Shown here in pieces: positions 10,495-19,706 of a stretch of DNA of 64,000 nucleotides; position 1 is the stretch's first letter, and each line of letters starts with the position of its first letter. The position numbers were made by a program, and so were the translations under genes. The notes under the pieces were generated by a model that ran no database searches, was not told the DNA's origin, and worked only from the letters and a program-made list of their open reading frames with translations. Source of the stretch: Brevirhabdus sp. (lineage in GTDB: Bacteria > Pseudomonadota > Alphaproteobacteria > Rhodobacterales > Rhodobacteraceae). The stretch covers positions 1 through 64,000 of the forward strand of contig JAGXFH010000062.1 in assembly GCA_024637315.1 (NCBI GenBank). The letters run 5' to 3'.

Positions 10495-10970
10495 GGCGGC
10501 GCTGCGCGCCTTGTTCCGGGCTTGGAACAGCAAGCGCAGGGTGCGGGCGCGCACCGGAACCCGCGTCGCGTCCCGGCGCCACAAGCCTGCCCCCCCGGCC
10601 CCCGGCTGACCCATCTCGTCGGGAAATCCCGCTTTCCCAACCTCTTGTGTCAATCCCCACCGCCCGCCACCGCGAAACCGTTAACAAATCCTGAACGGAT
10701 TTTTCCAACCCCTTGATTTTACGAAACATCCCCTCCCGTCCACATGTGGACAGGCGGCTTTCCCCGGTTTGCTGCCCCCTCACCCCCCTTGCGTCCGCCC
10801 CCAACAAGCGTAGACTCGCCTCGCGGGCGGCATGGGCAAGAAATACCCGACCGGCCCCGCGCTGCCTTAGGCCAATCATCGCCCTGACGCGCGTCAGGCA
10901 ACCCTGAACACCCAAAGCATCGCGACCGACCGGCATCAGCCGGGCGGACCTCCGAAAAAAGGGTGACCCC

Positions 10971-11102
10971 ATGTCCAAGGACAAGAACCGCGGCAATCGT
11001 GAAATCAAGAAGCCGAAGAAAGCCGTCGCCAAGCCGGCCCCCGCCGCCAATACCGGCAGCGCCAAGGCCGACACCGTGATCGGCGGCAAACGAGTCAAGT
11101 AG
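10971..11102 (+). CDS. Small lysine-rich conserved hypothetical protein (43 aa)
   Basis: MSKDKNRGNREIKKPKKAVAKPAPAANTGSAKADTVIGGKRVK; not in ORF track. Confidence 0.6.
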   Translation: MSKDKNRGNREIKKPKKAVAKPAPAANTGSAKADTVIGGKRVK

Positions 11103-11418
11103 ACTCTGGCGCAGGGCGAGGGTTCGCACCTCCAGCGAGGACCGGCGGCCCTGCTCCTGCAGCCCTTCCAGACGGGCCACGGGTTCTGCCCCCGCTGGCT
11201 GGTCGAGGTCCTGTCCATCGGCAGGCCCGAATTGGTTCTGAAGACCAACGGAAACGCGGCTATCTTTGACAGACATTGCAGGTTCATGCCCCACTCGTGT
11301 TAGAATATCGTGTGCTGATCCTGATCGCCTCGGCGGGCGGGCGATGGGTTGAAAGACGGATCCGGATCGACGGGCGAAACTGAGTATCTTGACTGTCGAC
11401 CGCGAAAAAGGTTCAGGA

Positions 11419-12486
11419 ATGACGCCCCCGATCGCAACCCTGAAGGATGTCGCGGAACTTGCCGGCGTGTCACGTTCGGCGGTCTCGCGCACATTTACCA
11501 AGGGCGCGTCGGTCTCTGCCAAGACCCGCGAAAGGGTGATGCGGGCCGCAGATCAATTGGGCTACCGGCCGAACTTCCTGGCCCGCGCACTCAGCACCCG
11601 GCGAACCCGGCTGATCGGCCTTGTCTCGAACAACTTTCACAATCCGGTGTTTCTGGAAGTGTTCGATCTTTTTACCCGCGGCCTTCAAGATCGTGGGCTT
11701 CGCCCGCTTCTGGTCAATCTCTCGAACGAGACAAATCCGGGCAATTCCGTTCAGCTGTTGCAGCAATATTCGGTGGATGGGGTGATCGTGGCGTCTTCGA
11801 CGTTGCCACCGATCTTTGCAAAGGCGTTCCGCGATGCCGGGATGCCGGTGGTTCACGCCTTTGGCCGGCAGACCGACAGGCCCAAGTTCGATGTCGTGGG
11901 GATCGACAATATCGCCTGCGGCGGCATCGCTGCCAGATGCCTGATTGAACGCGGATACCGCCATGTCGGCTTCATGGGGGGGCCGGAGAGCGCAACTTCG
12001 ACCCAGGACCGCTGGCTCGGGTTTCGCACCACATGCGCCGAACATCCCGGCATCACGCTCAGCCACAGCTTCGCCGCCGCCTACACGTTCGAGGCAGGAC
12101 GCGCCCAGATGCTGCGCCTTCTCGGGACTCATCCAGCCGAGGCCTATTTCTGCGGCGACGATGTGCTGTCGATCGGTGCGCTCAGCGCGGCCGCGTCCAA
12201 CGGAATCCGCGTCCCCGAGGATCTCGGCATCATCGGCCTGAACGACATGGAGATGGCCGGCTGGCAAAACATCAACCTGACGACAATCCGCCAGCCGATC
12301 GACCAGATCGTCGCCGCCTCGATCGAGTTGATGGTGGCATCGCTCGACGATCCCGACCGCAAACCTGAGGTCCGAATGCATGTTTGCGAAATCATCGAGC
12401 GCGGAACCTTGAACCCCCCGCCCACAGCGGTTCGGGAAACACCTCAGACAGCGAATCCCGATTCAGTCCCTTCCCGAAACGCTTAG
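11419..12486 (+). CDS. LacI-family transcriptional regulator
   Basis: 'ATLKDVAELAGVSRSAVSRTFTKGASVSAKTRERV' HTH plus periplasmic-binding-like domain. Confidence 0.9.
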   Translation: MTPPIATLKDVAELAGVSRSAVSRTFTKGASVSAKTRERVMRAADQLGYRPNFLARALSTRRTRLIGLVSNNFHNPVFLEVFDLFTRGLQDRGLRPLLVNLSNETNPGNSVQLLQQYSVDGVIVASSTLPPIFAKAFRDAGMPVVHAFGRQTDRPKFDVVGIDNIACGGIAARCLIERGYRHVGFMGGPESATSTQDRWLGFRTTCAEHPGITLSHSFAAAYTFEAGRAQMLRLLGTHPAEAYFCGDDVLSIGALSAAASNGIRVPEDLGIIGLNDMEMAGWQNINLTTIRQPIDQIVAASIELMVASLDDPDRKPEVRMHVCEIIERGTLNPPPTAVRETPQTANPDSVPSRNA

Positions 12487-13641
12487 GCGGAACATCGGTG
12501 GTCGGGCATCGACCCACGCCCCGTTCTGCCGAGCGGACGCGACGGCCCCGTGAACCGCTGCCATCGAGCGCAATCCGTCCTCGGCTTTCGGGTAGAGCAT
12601 CGCGGCAGGGTCCGGCGCGCGATCCTCTTTCCCGGCACGGATCACTTCGGCCAGATCCGCATAGATATTGGCAAAAGCCAACGGCATGCCCTCGGCATGG
12701 CCGATCGTGACTCGGCTGGCGCGGTCGGCAGCCGGCGACAGGCCCGCCTCACCGCGCTCGATGACTTGAACGCGACCGCCCGTCGGCGACCAGTAGAGCT
12801 GGTTCGGTTGTTCCTGCGCCCATCGCAACCCGCCCTTTTCCCCAAAGACCTGCAGCGTCAGCCCATGCATCCGCCCGACCGCGACCGAACTGGTCCAGAG
12901 TCGACCAACCGCGCCGCCGGTCATCCGGAAATTGACCATCGCATCATCTTCAAGACTGCGCGACGGTATCGTCGATGCGAAATCGGCAGACAGCTTTTCG
13001 ACCTCTTGCCCGGTCACGAAACTGGCCATGTGAAGGGCATGAATGCCACAATCGGCGAATTGCGCCGACACACCCGCCTGCGCCGGATCGTAGCGCCAAC
13101 GCACGCGCGGATTGTCGGCGTCGGCGGCATCGGCGTGATGGCCATGTGCGAATTCCGCAACGACGACGCGGACCTTCCCCAGATCGCCGCGCGCAACCAT
13201 CGCCGCCATGTGGCGGACAAGAGCATAACCGGTGTAGCCATAATTGACCGCGCATATCCTGCCTGCGGATCGCGCGAGTTTCACGATCTCTTCCCCCTCT
13301 TCGACGGTCATCGTCATCGGCTTCTCGCAGAGCACGTGAAACCCGGCCCCGAGAAAAGCCATGGTGATCTCGAAATGCGTCGCATTGGGTGTTGCGACTG
13401 TCACCAGATCAACGCGATCGTCGCGGGCCACCTCGCCGTCCAGCATCTCGCGCCAGTCGCCATAGGCGCGATCCTCAGCTATCCCCAGCTTTCGCGCATA
13501 GGCGCGTCCGGCCTTGTGATCATGGTCCAGCGCTCCCGCGACAAAGCCGAAATGGCCATCCAGTCCCGCGCCCAGCCGATGTGCGGGTCCGATCTGGCTG
13601 CCTTCGCCACCGCCGACCATACCCCAATTCAGTTTTGCCAT
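12463..13641 (-). CDS. Gfo/Idh/MocA family oxidoreductase
   Basis: 392 aa; 'NWGMVGGGEGSQIG', 'CEKPMTMTVEEGEEIV'. Confidence 0.88.
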   Translation of the reverse strand: MAKLNWGMVGGGEGSQIGPAHRLGAGLDGHFGFVAGALDHDHKAGRAYARKLGIAEDRAYGDWREMLDGEVARDDRVDLVTVATPNATHFEITMAFLGAGFHVLCEKPMTMTVEEGEEIVKLARSAGRICAVNYGYTGYALVRHMAAMVARGDLGKVRVVVAEFAHGHHADAADADNPRVRWRYDPAQAGVSAQFADCGIHALHMASFVTGQEVEKLSADFASTIPSRSLEDDAMVNFRMTGGAVGRLWTSSVAVGRMHGLTLQVFGEKGGLRWAQEQPNQLYWSPTGGRVQVIERGEAGLSPAADRASRVTIGHAEGMPLAFANIYADLAEVIRAGKEDRAPDPAAMLYPKAEDGLRSMAAVHGAVASARQNGAWVDARPPMFRLSVSGRD

Positions 13642-13653
13642 TCGGACTGTTCC

Positions 13654-14547
13654 CTATTTGAACCCGATCGAAGCCAGATAATCCCGGTTCGCCCTCGCAT
13701 CCGCGATTGGAGAGGTGGCCCCCGCCGGATCGCAATCCTGCTCGACGGTACACCAGCCGGTGTAACCGGACTGCAAAAGAAGGTCTCGAACAGCGGGGAA
13801 ATCCACATCGCCAAACCCCAGGTTGCAGAAGATGCCTTTCCCGCAGGCATCATAAAAACCGGTCCGGCTCTCGATGGCACTGGCTTTGACCTTGGGGTCT
13901 ATATCCTTGAAATGCATGTAGGATATTCGGCTGATGTTGCGCTGCATGAATGCGACCGGATCGAAGCCGGCATAGGAATGATGGCCGGTATCAAAGCAGA
14001 TTTTCAGGATCTTCTCGTCGATCTCAAACAAGAGCCGCTCCAGTTCCGGCTCGAAATCTATGAACCCGGCGGCATGGGCGTGGATACCGACGGTCAGGCC
14101 GAAATCTTCCGCCCCCAGCCGCGCAACGGTACGGATCCGGTCCGCGAAATCTGTCCATTCAGCTTTGTCCATCTGTTCGGCCTCCGCAGCGCGCCCCGCC
14201 GTTGGCGCACGTCGCGGCGAGATGCTGTCGATCAGAACCAGATGCTGTGCGCCATGCGCCTTGAGCGCCTTGCAGGTTCGCACGGCGCCATCCATTACAT
14301 CGTCCCATTTGCCGGGATCATGGAAGGCGCGAAAAACTACACCACCGATCAGTTCCAGCCCAGCTTCGTCCAGCGCATCCGACAGCAATGCGGGATCTTC
14401 GGGCATGAAGCCGACAGGACCGAGTTCGATGCCGGAATAGCCTGCATCGGCGCATTGAGTCAGCACGTCCCGCCAGTTCGGATTGCGCGGATCGTCCGCA
14501 AACTCGACACCCCAGGAACAGGGGGCGTTGCCAATTCGGATGGTCAT
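13654..14547 (-). CDS. Sugar phosphate isomerase/epimerase, inosose dehydratase (IolE)-like TIM barrel
   Basis: 'IRIGNAPCSWGVEF...GYSGIELGPVGFMP', 'CFDTGHHSYAG', 'HFKDIDP' are IolE-like motifs. Confidence 0.8.
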   Translation of the reverse strand: MTIRIGNAPCSWGVEFADDPRNPNWRDVLTQCADAGYSGIELGPVGFMPEDPALLSDALDEAGLELIGGVVFRAFHDPGKWDDVMDGAVRTCKALKAHGAQHLVLIDSISPRRAPTAGRAAEAEQMDKAEWTDFADRIRTVARLGAEDFGLTVGIHAHAAGFIDFEPELERLLFEIDEKILKICFDTGHHSYAGFDPVAFMQRNISRISYMHFKDIDPKVKASAIESRTGFYDACGKGIFCNLGFGDVDFPAVRDLLLQSGYTGWCTVEQDCDPAGATSPIADARANRDYLASIGFK

Positions 14548-14568
14548 GATCGCAGCGCCTTTGCTGTT

Positions 14569-15684
14569 TCAGAAATCGGACACGCTTTGCCAACGGCCAG
14601 TTGCATGAGACGCATGGGCTGTCGCGACAACGCGTGACACGTCCAGCCCGTCCTGGAACGTCGGCCAGACTGATCTACCCAATTCGATCGCGCGCAGGAA
14701 GTCCCGCGCCTCGATGATGATCTGGTCCTGATAGCCGGTGCCATGGCCCGGGCCCTGACAAAACGGCAGATAGTCAGGGTGGTCCGGCCCGGTCAGAATC
14801 TTGCGAAAACCACGCTCGGCCGGTGCGTCCTCGGCCTGGTAAAGCCATAGCGCATTCTGATCTTCCTGATCGAAGCGGATCGCACCCTTTGTACCGTGGA
14901 TTTCGTAGGCGTAGCCCATCTTTCGCCCCGTCGCGACACGGCTGAACATCAGATGGCCGGCCACACCGTTTTCAAAGCGGATCATCATCTGCGCCTGATC
15001 GTCATTTGTCACCTCGACCGGTCCATCCGGTCCCGGGCGAGCGCGGTGCACCGTTTGAATGTCGGCGTTGAGCGACGCAATCGGTCCGATCAGTGCTAGC
15101 GCCGCGTTGATCATGTGCGGCGCCAGATCGCCCATCGCGCCATTTGCCGCCCCCTGGCTGCGCCAGGTTGCCGGCTGGTCGGGGTTGGCAAAGAAATCCT
15201 CGTTATGTTCGCCGCGAAACCAGGTCACGTCACCGATCTTGCCGGCCGACAGCAACTGGCGCGCGAATTGCGAGGCCGGTGTGCGGATGTAGTTGAACCC
15301 GATCATGTTGACGACGCCGCTTTTCTTCGCGGCGGAAGTCATCGCGCGGGCATCATCCAGCGATCCACCTAGCGGCTTCTCGCAGAATACCGGCTTGCCG
15401 TGTTCGAAAGCAGCCTCGGCGATCGCTCGGTGCGTTTCGGGCGGTGAGGCGATGATCACTGCCCCTACCCTTTCATCCGCGACCAGCGTCTTCCAGTCAT
15501 CCGTCGCGCGCTGAAATCCGTAGACGGACCTGTAACGTTCCGCCTTCTTGGCGGACCTGCTGCAGATCATCTCCAGCTGCGGCCGCAACGCAGTCTCGAA
15601 CACCGGCCCGACGGCGGCCATCGCCACGGAATGAGCCTTACCCATATAGCCGCCGCCGACAATGCCGATGCCGATTTCCCTCAT
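14569..15684 (-). CDS. Gfo/Idh/MocA family oxidoreductase
   Basis: 371 aa; 'GIVGGGYMGKAHSVAM', 'CEKPLGGSLDDARAM'. Confidence 0.88.
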   Translation of the reverse strand: MREIGIGIVGGGYMGKAHSVAMAAVGPVFETALRPQLEMICSRSAKKAERYRSVYGFQRATDDWKTLVADERVGAVIIASPPETHRAIAEAAFEHGKPVFCEKPLGGSLDDARAMTSAAKKSGVVNMIGFNYIRTPASQFARQLLSAGKIGDVTWFRGEHNEDFFANPDQPATWRSQGAANGAMGDLAPHMINAALALIGPIASLNADIQTVHRARPGPDGPVEVTNDDQAQMMIRFENGVAGHLMFSRVATGRKMGYAYEIHGTKGAIRFDQEDQNALWLYQAEDAPAERGFRKILTGPDHPDYLPFCQGPGHGTGYQDQIIIEARDFLRAIELGRSVWPTFQDGLDVSRVVATAHASHATGRWQSVSDF

Positions 15685-15708
15685 CCGCCACCACTCGGAA
15701 AATGATTA

Positions 15709-15722
15709 TGCAACCGGTTGCA
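15709..15722. promoter_or_regulatory. Candidate LacI-family operator TGCAACCGGTTGCA
   Basis: Perfect 14-bp palindrome with central CG in the divergent promoter region 15685..15833. Confidence 0.65.
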
Positions 15723-15833
15723 AAAACAGTATCCTTGTGGCAAATCCCGCCGTCCTTGGCAAACGAAATTGCGGCTGACTGCGCGATTCCACCCGAAACC
15801 GCGGATGCGGAGGCCTATTGACGGATTGTGCCG

Positions 15834-16817
15834 ATGGACAGCTTGCTGAAAGCAATTGCGCGCAGGAACTTCGTGATCATCGGTCGCGCAGGAATGGATT
15901 TCTACCCCGATCCGCCGGGCACCAGAACTGAAGAAGCGGAACGCTTCGTGTCGTGTCTTGGCGGCTCTTCGGCCAATATCGGCGTGGCGCTTCGACGGCA
16001 CGGCATCAACGTCGCCTTGGTGACAGCGGTTTCGGATGACGCTATCGGTCGTTTCTGCCTCAATCAGCTTGACCATTACGGGATCGACCGGCGTCATGTC
16101 CGTTCAGTCGGCGGCGAGGCTCGTAATTCGTTGGCGGTTGTGGAGAGCCGGGTCGAGGATCACCAGTCGGTCATCTACCGCAATGGTGCCGCGGATTTCC
16201 AGATGACAACGAAAGACATCGAAGCGGTCGATTTTTCCCGCTTCAGTGCATTGATCACGACCGGCACGGTGCTGGCGGCAGAGCCATCGCGCTCGGCCAC
16301 CTTCCACGCCTTCGATCTGGCGAAGAAGGCAGGATTACCAATTCTGTTCGACATCGACTATCGGCCCTATTCCTGGCCTTCGGCGACGGTCGCATCCGAG
16401 GTGTACTCGCGTGCCGGGGCCCTCTGCGATGTCGTCATCGGCAACGATGACGAATTCGGCTTCATGGCAGGTGGCAAAGAAAAGGGTCTGGCCAAGGCGC
16501 GTGAACTTGTCCGGGGGGGTGCCGCGTTTGTCGTCTACAAGATGGGCGAAAATGGGGCGATCACGTTGGCATCGCACGCGGAATTCCGGACCGGCATTTA
16601 TCCGGTCGAAGCTTTGAAACCCACGGGCGCGGGGGATGCGTTCATGGGCGGCCTAATCGCCTCGTTGGCTGACGGCCATGATCTGCACGACGCGGTGCTG
16701 CGCGGCTCTGCTTCGGCGGCCATGGTTGTATCCAGGGTGGGTTGTGCCCCGGCGATGCCGACCACCGCACAGCTGGAAGAGTTCCTGTCCGCACATCCCG
16801 GCGTCAAAGCGACCTGA
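15834..16817 (+). CDS. iolC: PfkB-family kinase, 5-dehydro-2-deoxygluconokinase (IolC)-like
   Basis: 'IGRAGMDFYPDPPG', 'LGGSSANIGVALRRHG', 'KPTGAGDAFMGGL'; no C-terminal DUF2090 extension. Confidence 0.82.
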   Translation: MDSLLKAIARRNFVIIGRAGMDFYPDPPGTRTEEAERFVSCLGGSSANIGVALRRHGINVALVTAVSDDAIGRFCLNQLDHYGIDRRHVRSVGGEARNSLAVVESRVEDHQSVIYRNGAADFQMTTKDIEAVDFSRFSALITTGTVLAAEPSRSATFHAFDLAKKAGLPILFDIDYRPYSWPSATVASEVYSRAGALCDVVIGNDDEFGFMAGGKEKGLAKARELVRGGAAFVVYKMGENGAITLASHAEFRTGIYPVEALKPTGAGDAFMGGLIASLADGHDLHDAVLRGSASAAMVVSRVGCAPAMPTTAQLEEFLSAHPGVKAT

Positions 16818-16828
16818 AGGACCAAAAC

Positions 16829-17671
16829 ATGCACATCCCGCCCTATGACAATCAGAACAAACCGATCGTCGATGTCGATGATCCCTGTGTGCCGCTGACC
16901 TACTTCAACATCGTGAAGCTCAAGGCCGGACAAGCCTTTGAATACCGCGTTCCGGGCTATGAAACCTGCATCGTACCCGCCACTGGCGCGGTCAATGTCA
17001 TGGTTCGGGGAGAAGATTACAAGAATGTCGGCGGTCGAGGCACCGATGTCTGGGATGGAGAGCCCGAGGGCGTCTATGTCCCCAGCAACACAACTGTCCA
17101 CATGGTCTGCACCTCCGACGCCGCAGAAATCTTCGTGGCGGGCGCGCAGTATGATGAGGTTCTTGAACCGTTCGTGGTTCGCAGCGGTGACCTTGACCTC
17201 GTGCAATATGGTTCGGACGACACCAAGACGCACCGCAAGATCAAGCACATCCTTGGGCAGAAGCACCACGGACGCGTCGGCCGACTGCTGGTCAGCGAGC
17301 TGTTCACCGTCGGGCAAGGCGGCTGGTCCGGATTTCCGTCGCACAAGCACGACACGGACCGATTGCCCGAGGAAACCCGGCATGACGAAACCTACAACTT
17401 TCGGTTTCGCCCCAAGCACGGCTCTGGCGTTCAGATGTTGCAAAGAGAGGATGGCAAGCCGGGAGATGCCTATCATATTGTCGACGGGTCAACGATATGC
17501 CTCGACAAGGGCTACCATCCCTGCGCCGTCCTGCCGGGATACGAGATGTATTATTTCACCATCCTCGGTGGCCTCAGCCAGCGGTCCCTAGTGCAGTATT
17601 TTCAACCCACTCACGCCAACCAGATCGAGACTATACCGGGCATCAAAGACATGATTGCGAAGTTCAAATGA
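16829..17671 (+). CDS. 5-deoxy-glucuronate isomerase (IolB) family protein, copy 1
   Basis: 'WSGFPSHKHD...EETYNF.F' and 'KGYHPCAVLPGYEMYYFTILGG' IolB-like cupin motifs. Confidence 0.78.
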   Translation: MHIPPYDNQNKPIVDVDDPCVPLTYFNIVKLKAGQAFEYRVPGYETCIVPATGAVNVMVRGEDYKNVGGRGTDVWDGEPEGVYVPSNTTVHMVCTSDAAEIFVAGAQYDEVLEPFVVRSGDLDLVQYGSDDTKTHRKIKHILGQKHHGRVGRLLVSELFTVGQGGWSGFPSHKHDTDRLPEETRHDETYNFRFRPKHGSGVQMLQREDGKPGDAYHIVDGSTICLDKGYHPCAVLPGYEMYYFTILGGLSQRSLVQYFQPTHANQIETIPGIKDMIAKFK

Positions 17672-18501
17672 CAGTCGCCACCCTTGCGGATGTGCTGCAG
17701 CCCGCGCTGAAGGGCGGCTATGCGGTCGGCGGGCTTGTCGTTCTGGGTTGGGAAGATGCGCGCGCCTATGCTTCCGCGGCCGAGGCGGAAAATTCACCGC
17801 TGATCCTTCAGGCCGGTCCGAGTTGCCGGGCACACACGCCCCTGCCGATCCTCGGCCGAATGTTCCGGTACCTTGCCGAGAATGCCTCGGTACCGATCGT
17901 GGCACATCTCGATCATGGATACAGCCAGCAGGACTGTCGCGAAGCGATCGACTGTGGATTCACCTCCGTCATGTTCGATGGCTCCCGCAATTCTCTGCAC
18001 CAGAACATAGATGAAACCGCTGCGATCACAGAGCTGGCCCATGCCGCAGGCGTATCCGTCGAAGGCGAGGTCGGCTTCGTAGGCTACGCCGAAGGCGAGG
18101 CATCGACCGGAACCGACCCCGAAGAGGCCCGCAGATTCGCTACCGAGAGCGGGGTCGATGCCATGGCCGTCTCGATCGGCAATGTCCATCTGAAACAGGA
18201 ACAGGGGACCGAGATCGACCTTGACCGTCTGCGCGCAATCGAAGCCTTGACCGACCTGCCGCTGGTGCTCCATGGCGGCTCGGGCATTCCCGTTTCCGTC
18301 CGGACAAAACTGGCCCGGAGCAGCCAAATCTGCAAGTTCAACATCGGGACAGAGCTTCGGATGGCTTTCGGACAGGCGCTGCGAAAGGCCATCAGCGCGG
18401 ATCCGGACCGGTTCGATCGTGTCGCCCTCCTGCGGGAAACCCACGCGCCAATGGTTGATGCCGCCAGAACTGTCATCCGGGCGCTCGCCGCGCGTCCGTA
18501 A
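17668..18501 (+). CDS. Class II fructose-bisphosphate-aldolase family (IolJ-like)
   Basis: 'PIVAHLDHGYSQQDCREAIDCGFTSVMFDGSRNSLHQNI', 'LHGGSGIP'; ATGA overlap with the upstream stop. Confidence 0.82.
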   Translation: MTVATLADVLQPALKGGYAVGGLVVLGWEDARAYASAAEAENSPLILQAGPSCRAHTPLPILGRMFRYLAENASVPIVAHLDHGYSQQDCREAIDCGFTSVMFDGSRNSLHQNIDETAAITELAHAAGVSVEGEVGFVGYAEGEASTGTDPEEARRFATESGVDAMAVSIGNVHLKQEQGTEIDLDRLRAIEALTDLPLVLHGGSGIPVSVRTKLARSSQICKFNIGTELRMAFGQALRKAISADPDRFDRVALLRETHAPMVDAARTVIRALAARP

Positions 18502-18524
18502 CCTCTGCTGGAAGGAGCCGCAAA

Positions 18525-19706
18525 ATGCCGCACCGAGTATCGCGAACCGAACGTGTCTGGCTTGATCCCTCGTCGGGCGATTACGAGACGTTCGTGAAAC
18601 TTGTCAGCCGCTCGACCATCCCCGAAGACTGGCCGCTTGCCGATCGCATCGAAATGAACGCGCCAATCTACAAGGGCGACATGATCCGTACGCTTGATGA
18701 AGAGCACCGACGAGATCTGATGGCAGAATGGGTCGAGGTATTCTCCAGCGGTCCCGGTTTGATCGTGATCGAGGGGGCTTTCGGCGATACCGCCCCGATC
18801 GACCGGGCCACGACGCTGTTCGAAGAGATGATCGAGAAAGAGCAGCAAGCAGGCCATTCCGGGGCGGATCACTTTGCCAAGCCTGGTGCGAATGACCGCG
18901 TCTGGAACTCACTTGAAAAACACTGCCTCGCCGATCCCGAGAGCTTTGCCCTCTACTACGGCAACGTGGCGGTGGCAGCCGTCAGCGAAGCCTGGCTTGG
19001 TCCGGGTTATCAGATCACCGCGCAAGTCAATCGGGTCAATCCCGGCGGTCAGGCGCAATCGGCGCATCGCGACTATCATCTTGGGTTCATGACGCCCGAC
19101 CAGATCACCCGCTATCCCGCGCATGTTCACACGATCTCGCCGGTGCTGACATTGCAGGGGGCAATCGCGCATTGCGACATGCCGCTGGAAAGCGGGCCGA
19201 CGCTGTATCTGCCGTTCTCGCAGCTTTATTTTGAGGGCTACATCGCCTTTGCTCGGCCAGAGTTTCAGACCTACTTCACCGAGAACCACGTCCAGTTGGC
19301 GCTGAAGAAGGGTGACGCGGTGTTTTTCAACCCCGCCCTGATGCATGCCGCTGGATCAAACACATCGACCAGTATCCGCCGGATGGCGAACCTTTTGCAG
19401 GTCTCCTCGCCGTTCGGCCGCGCGCTTGAGGCGGTGGATCGGGACGCGATGACGCGAACCCTCTACCCGGTCCTGCAGACCCTCAAGGGGCAAAACCGGT
19501 TGCCGCCCGCCGAGGTCGCCGCGGCCATTTCAGCCTGCGCAGAAGGCTATCCATTCCCTACCAATCTCGACCGGGATCCGCCGGTCGGGGGCCTGGCGCC
19601 GAAATCGCAGCAGGTTCTGATGACAGAGGCGCTGGAAGCGGGGCAATCTGCCGAGGATTTCTGCGCGGTGCTGGACGATTTGCGAATCAAGCACGAAACC
19701 CGTTAG
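18525..19706 (+). CDS. Phytanoyl-CoA dioxygenase (PhyH)-family Fe(II)/2-oxoglutarate oxygenase-like protein
   Basis: 'SAHRDYHLGF' HxD plus distal 'LMHAAGSN..TSIRRMANL' H/R triad layout. Confidence 0.68.
   Translation: MPHRVSRTERVWLDPSSGDYETFVKLVSRSTIPEDWPLADRIEMNAPIYKGDMIRTLDEEHRRDLMAEWVEVFSSGPGLIVIEGAFGDTAPIDRATTLFEEMIEKEQQAGHSGADHFAKPGANDRVWNSLEKHCLADPESFALYYGNVAVAAVSEAWLGPGYQITAQVNRVNPGGQAQSAHRDYHLGFMTPDQITRYPAHVHTISPVLTLQGAIAHCDMPLESGPTLYLPFSQLYFEGYIAFARPEFQTYFTENHVQLALKKGDAVFFNPALMHAAGSNTSTSIRRMANLLQVSSPFGRALEAVDRDAMTRTLYPVLQTLKGQNRLPPAEVAAAISACAEGYPFPTNLDRDPPVGGLAPKSQQVLMTEALEAGQSAEDFCAVLDDLRIKHETR

Noticed and set aside
10160-10960. Multiple overlapping ORFs on both strands (e.g. 10466..11287, 10719..11522)
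   Set aside because: Overlap palindromic repeats, no domains, mutually inconsistent; treated as noncoding except the 43-aa ORF at 10971
12550-14637. 695-aa plus-strand ORF
   Set aside because: Antisense to two well-supported genes (Gfo/Idh/MocA and IolE-like); no domain motifs
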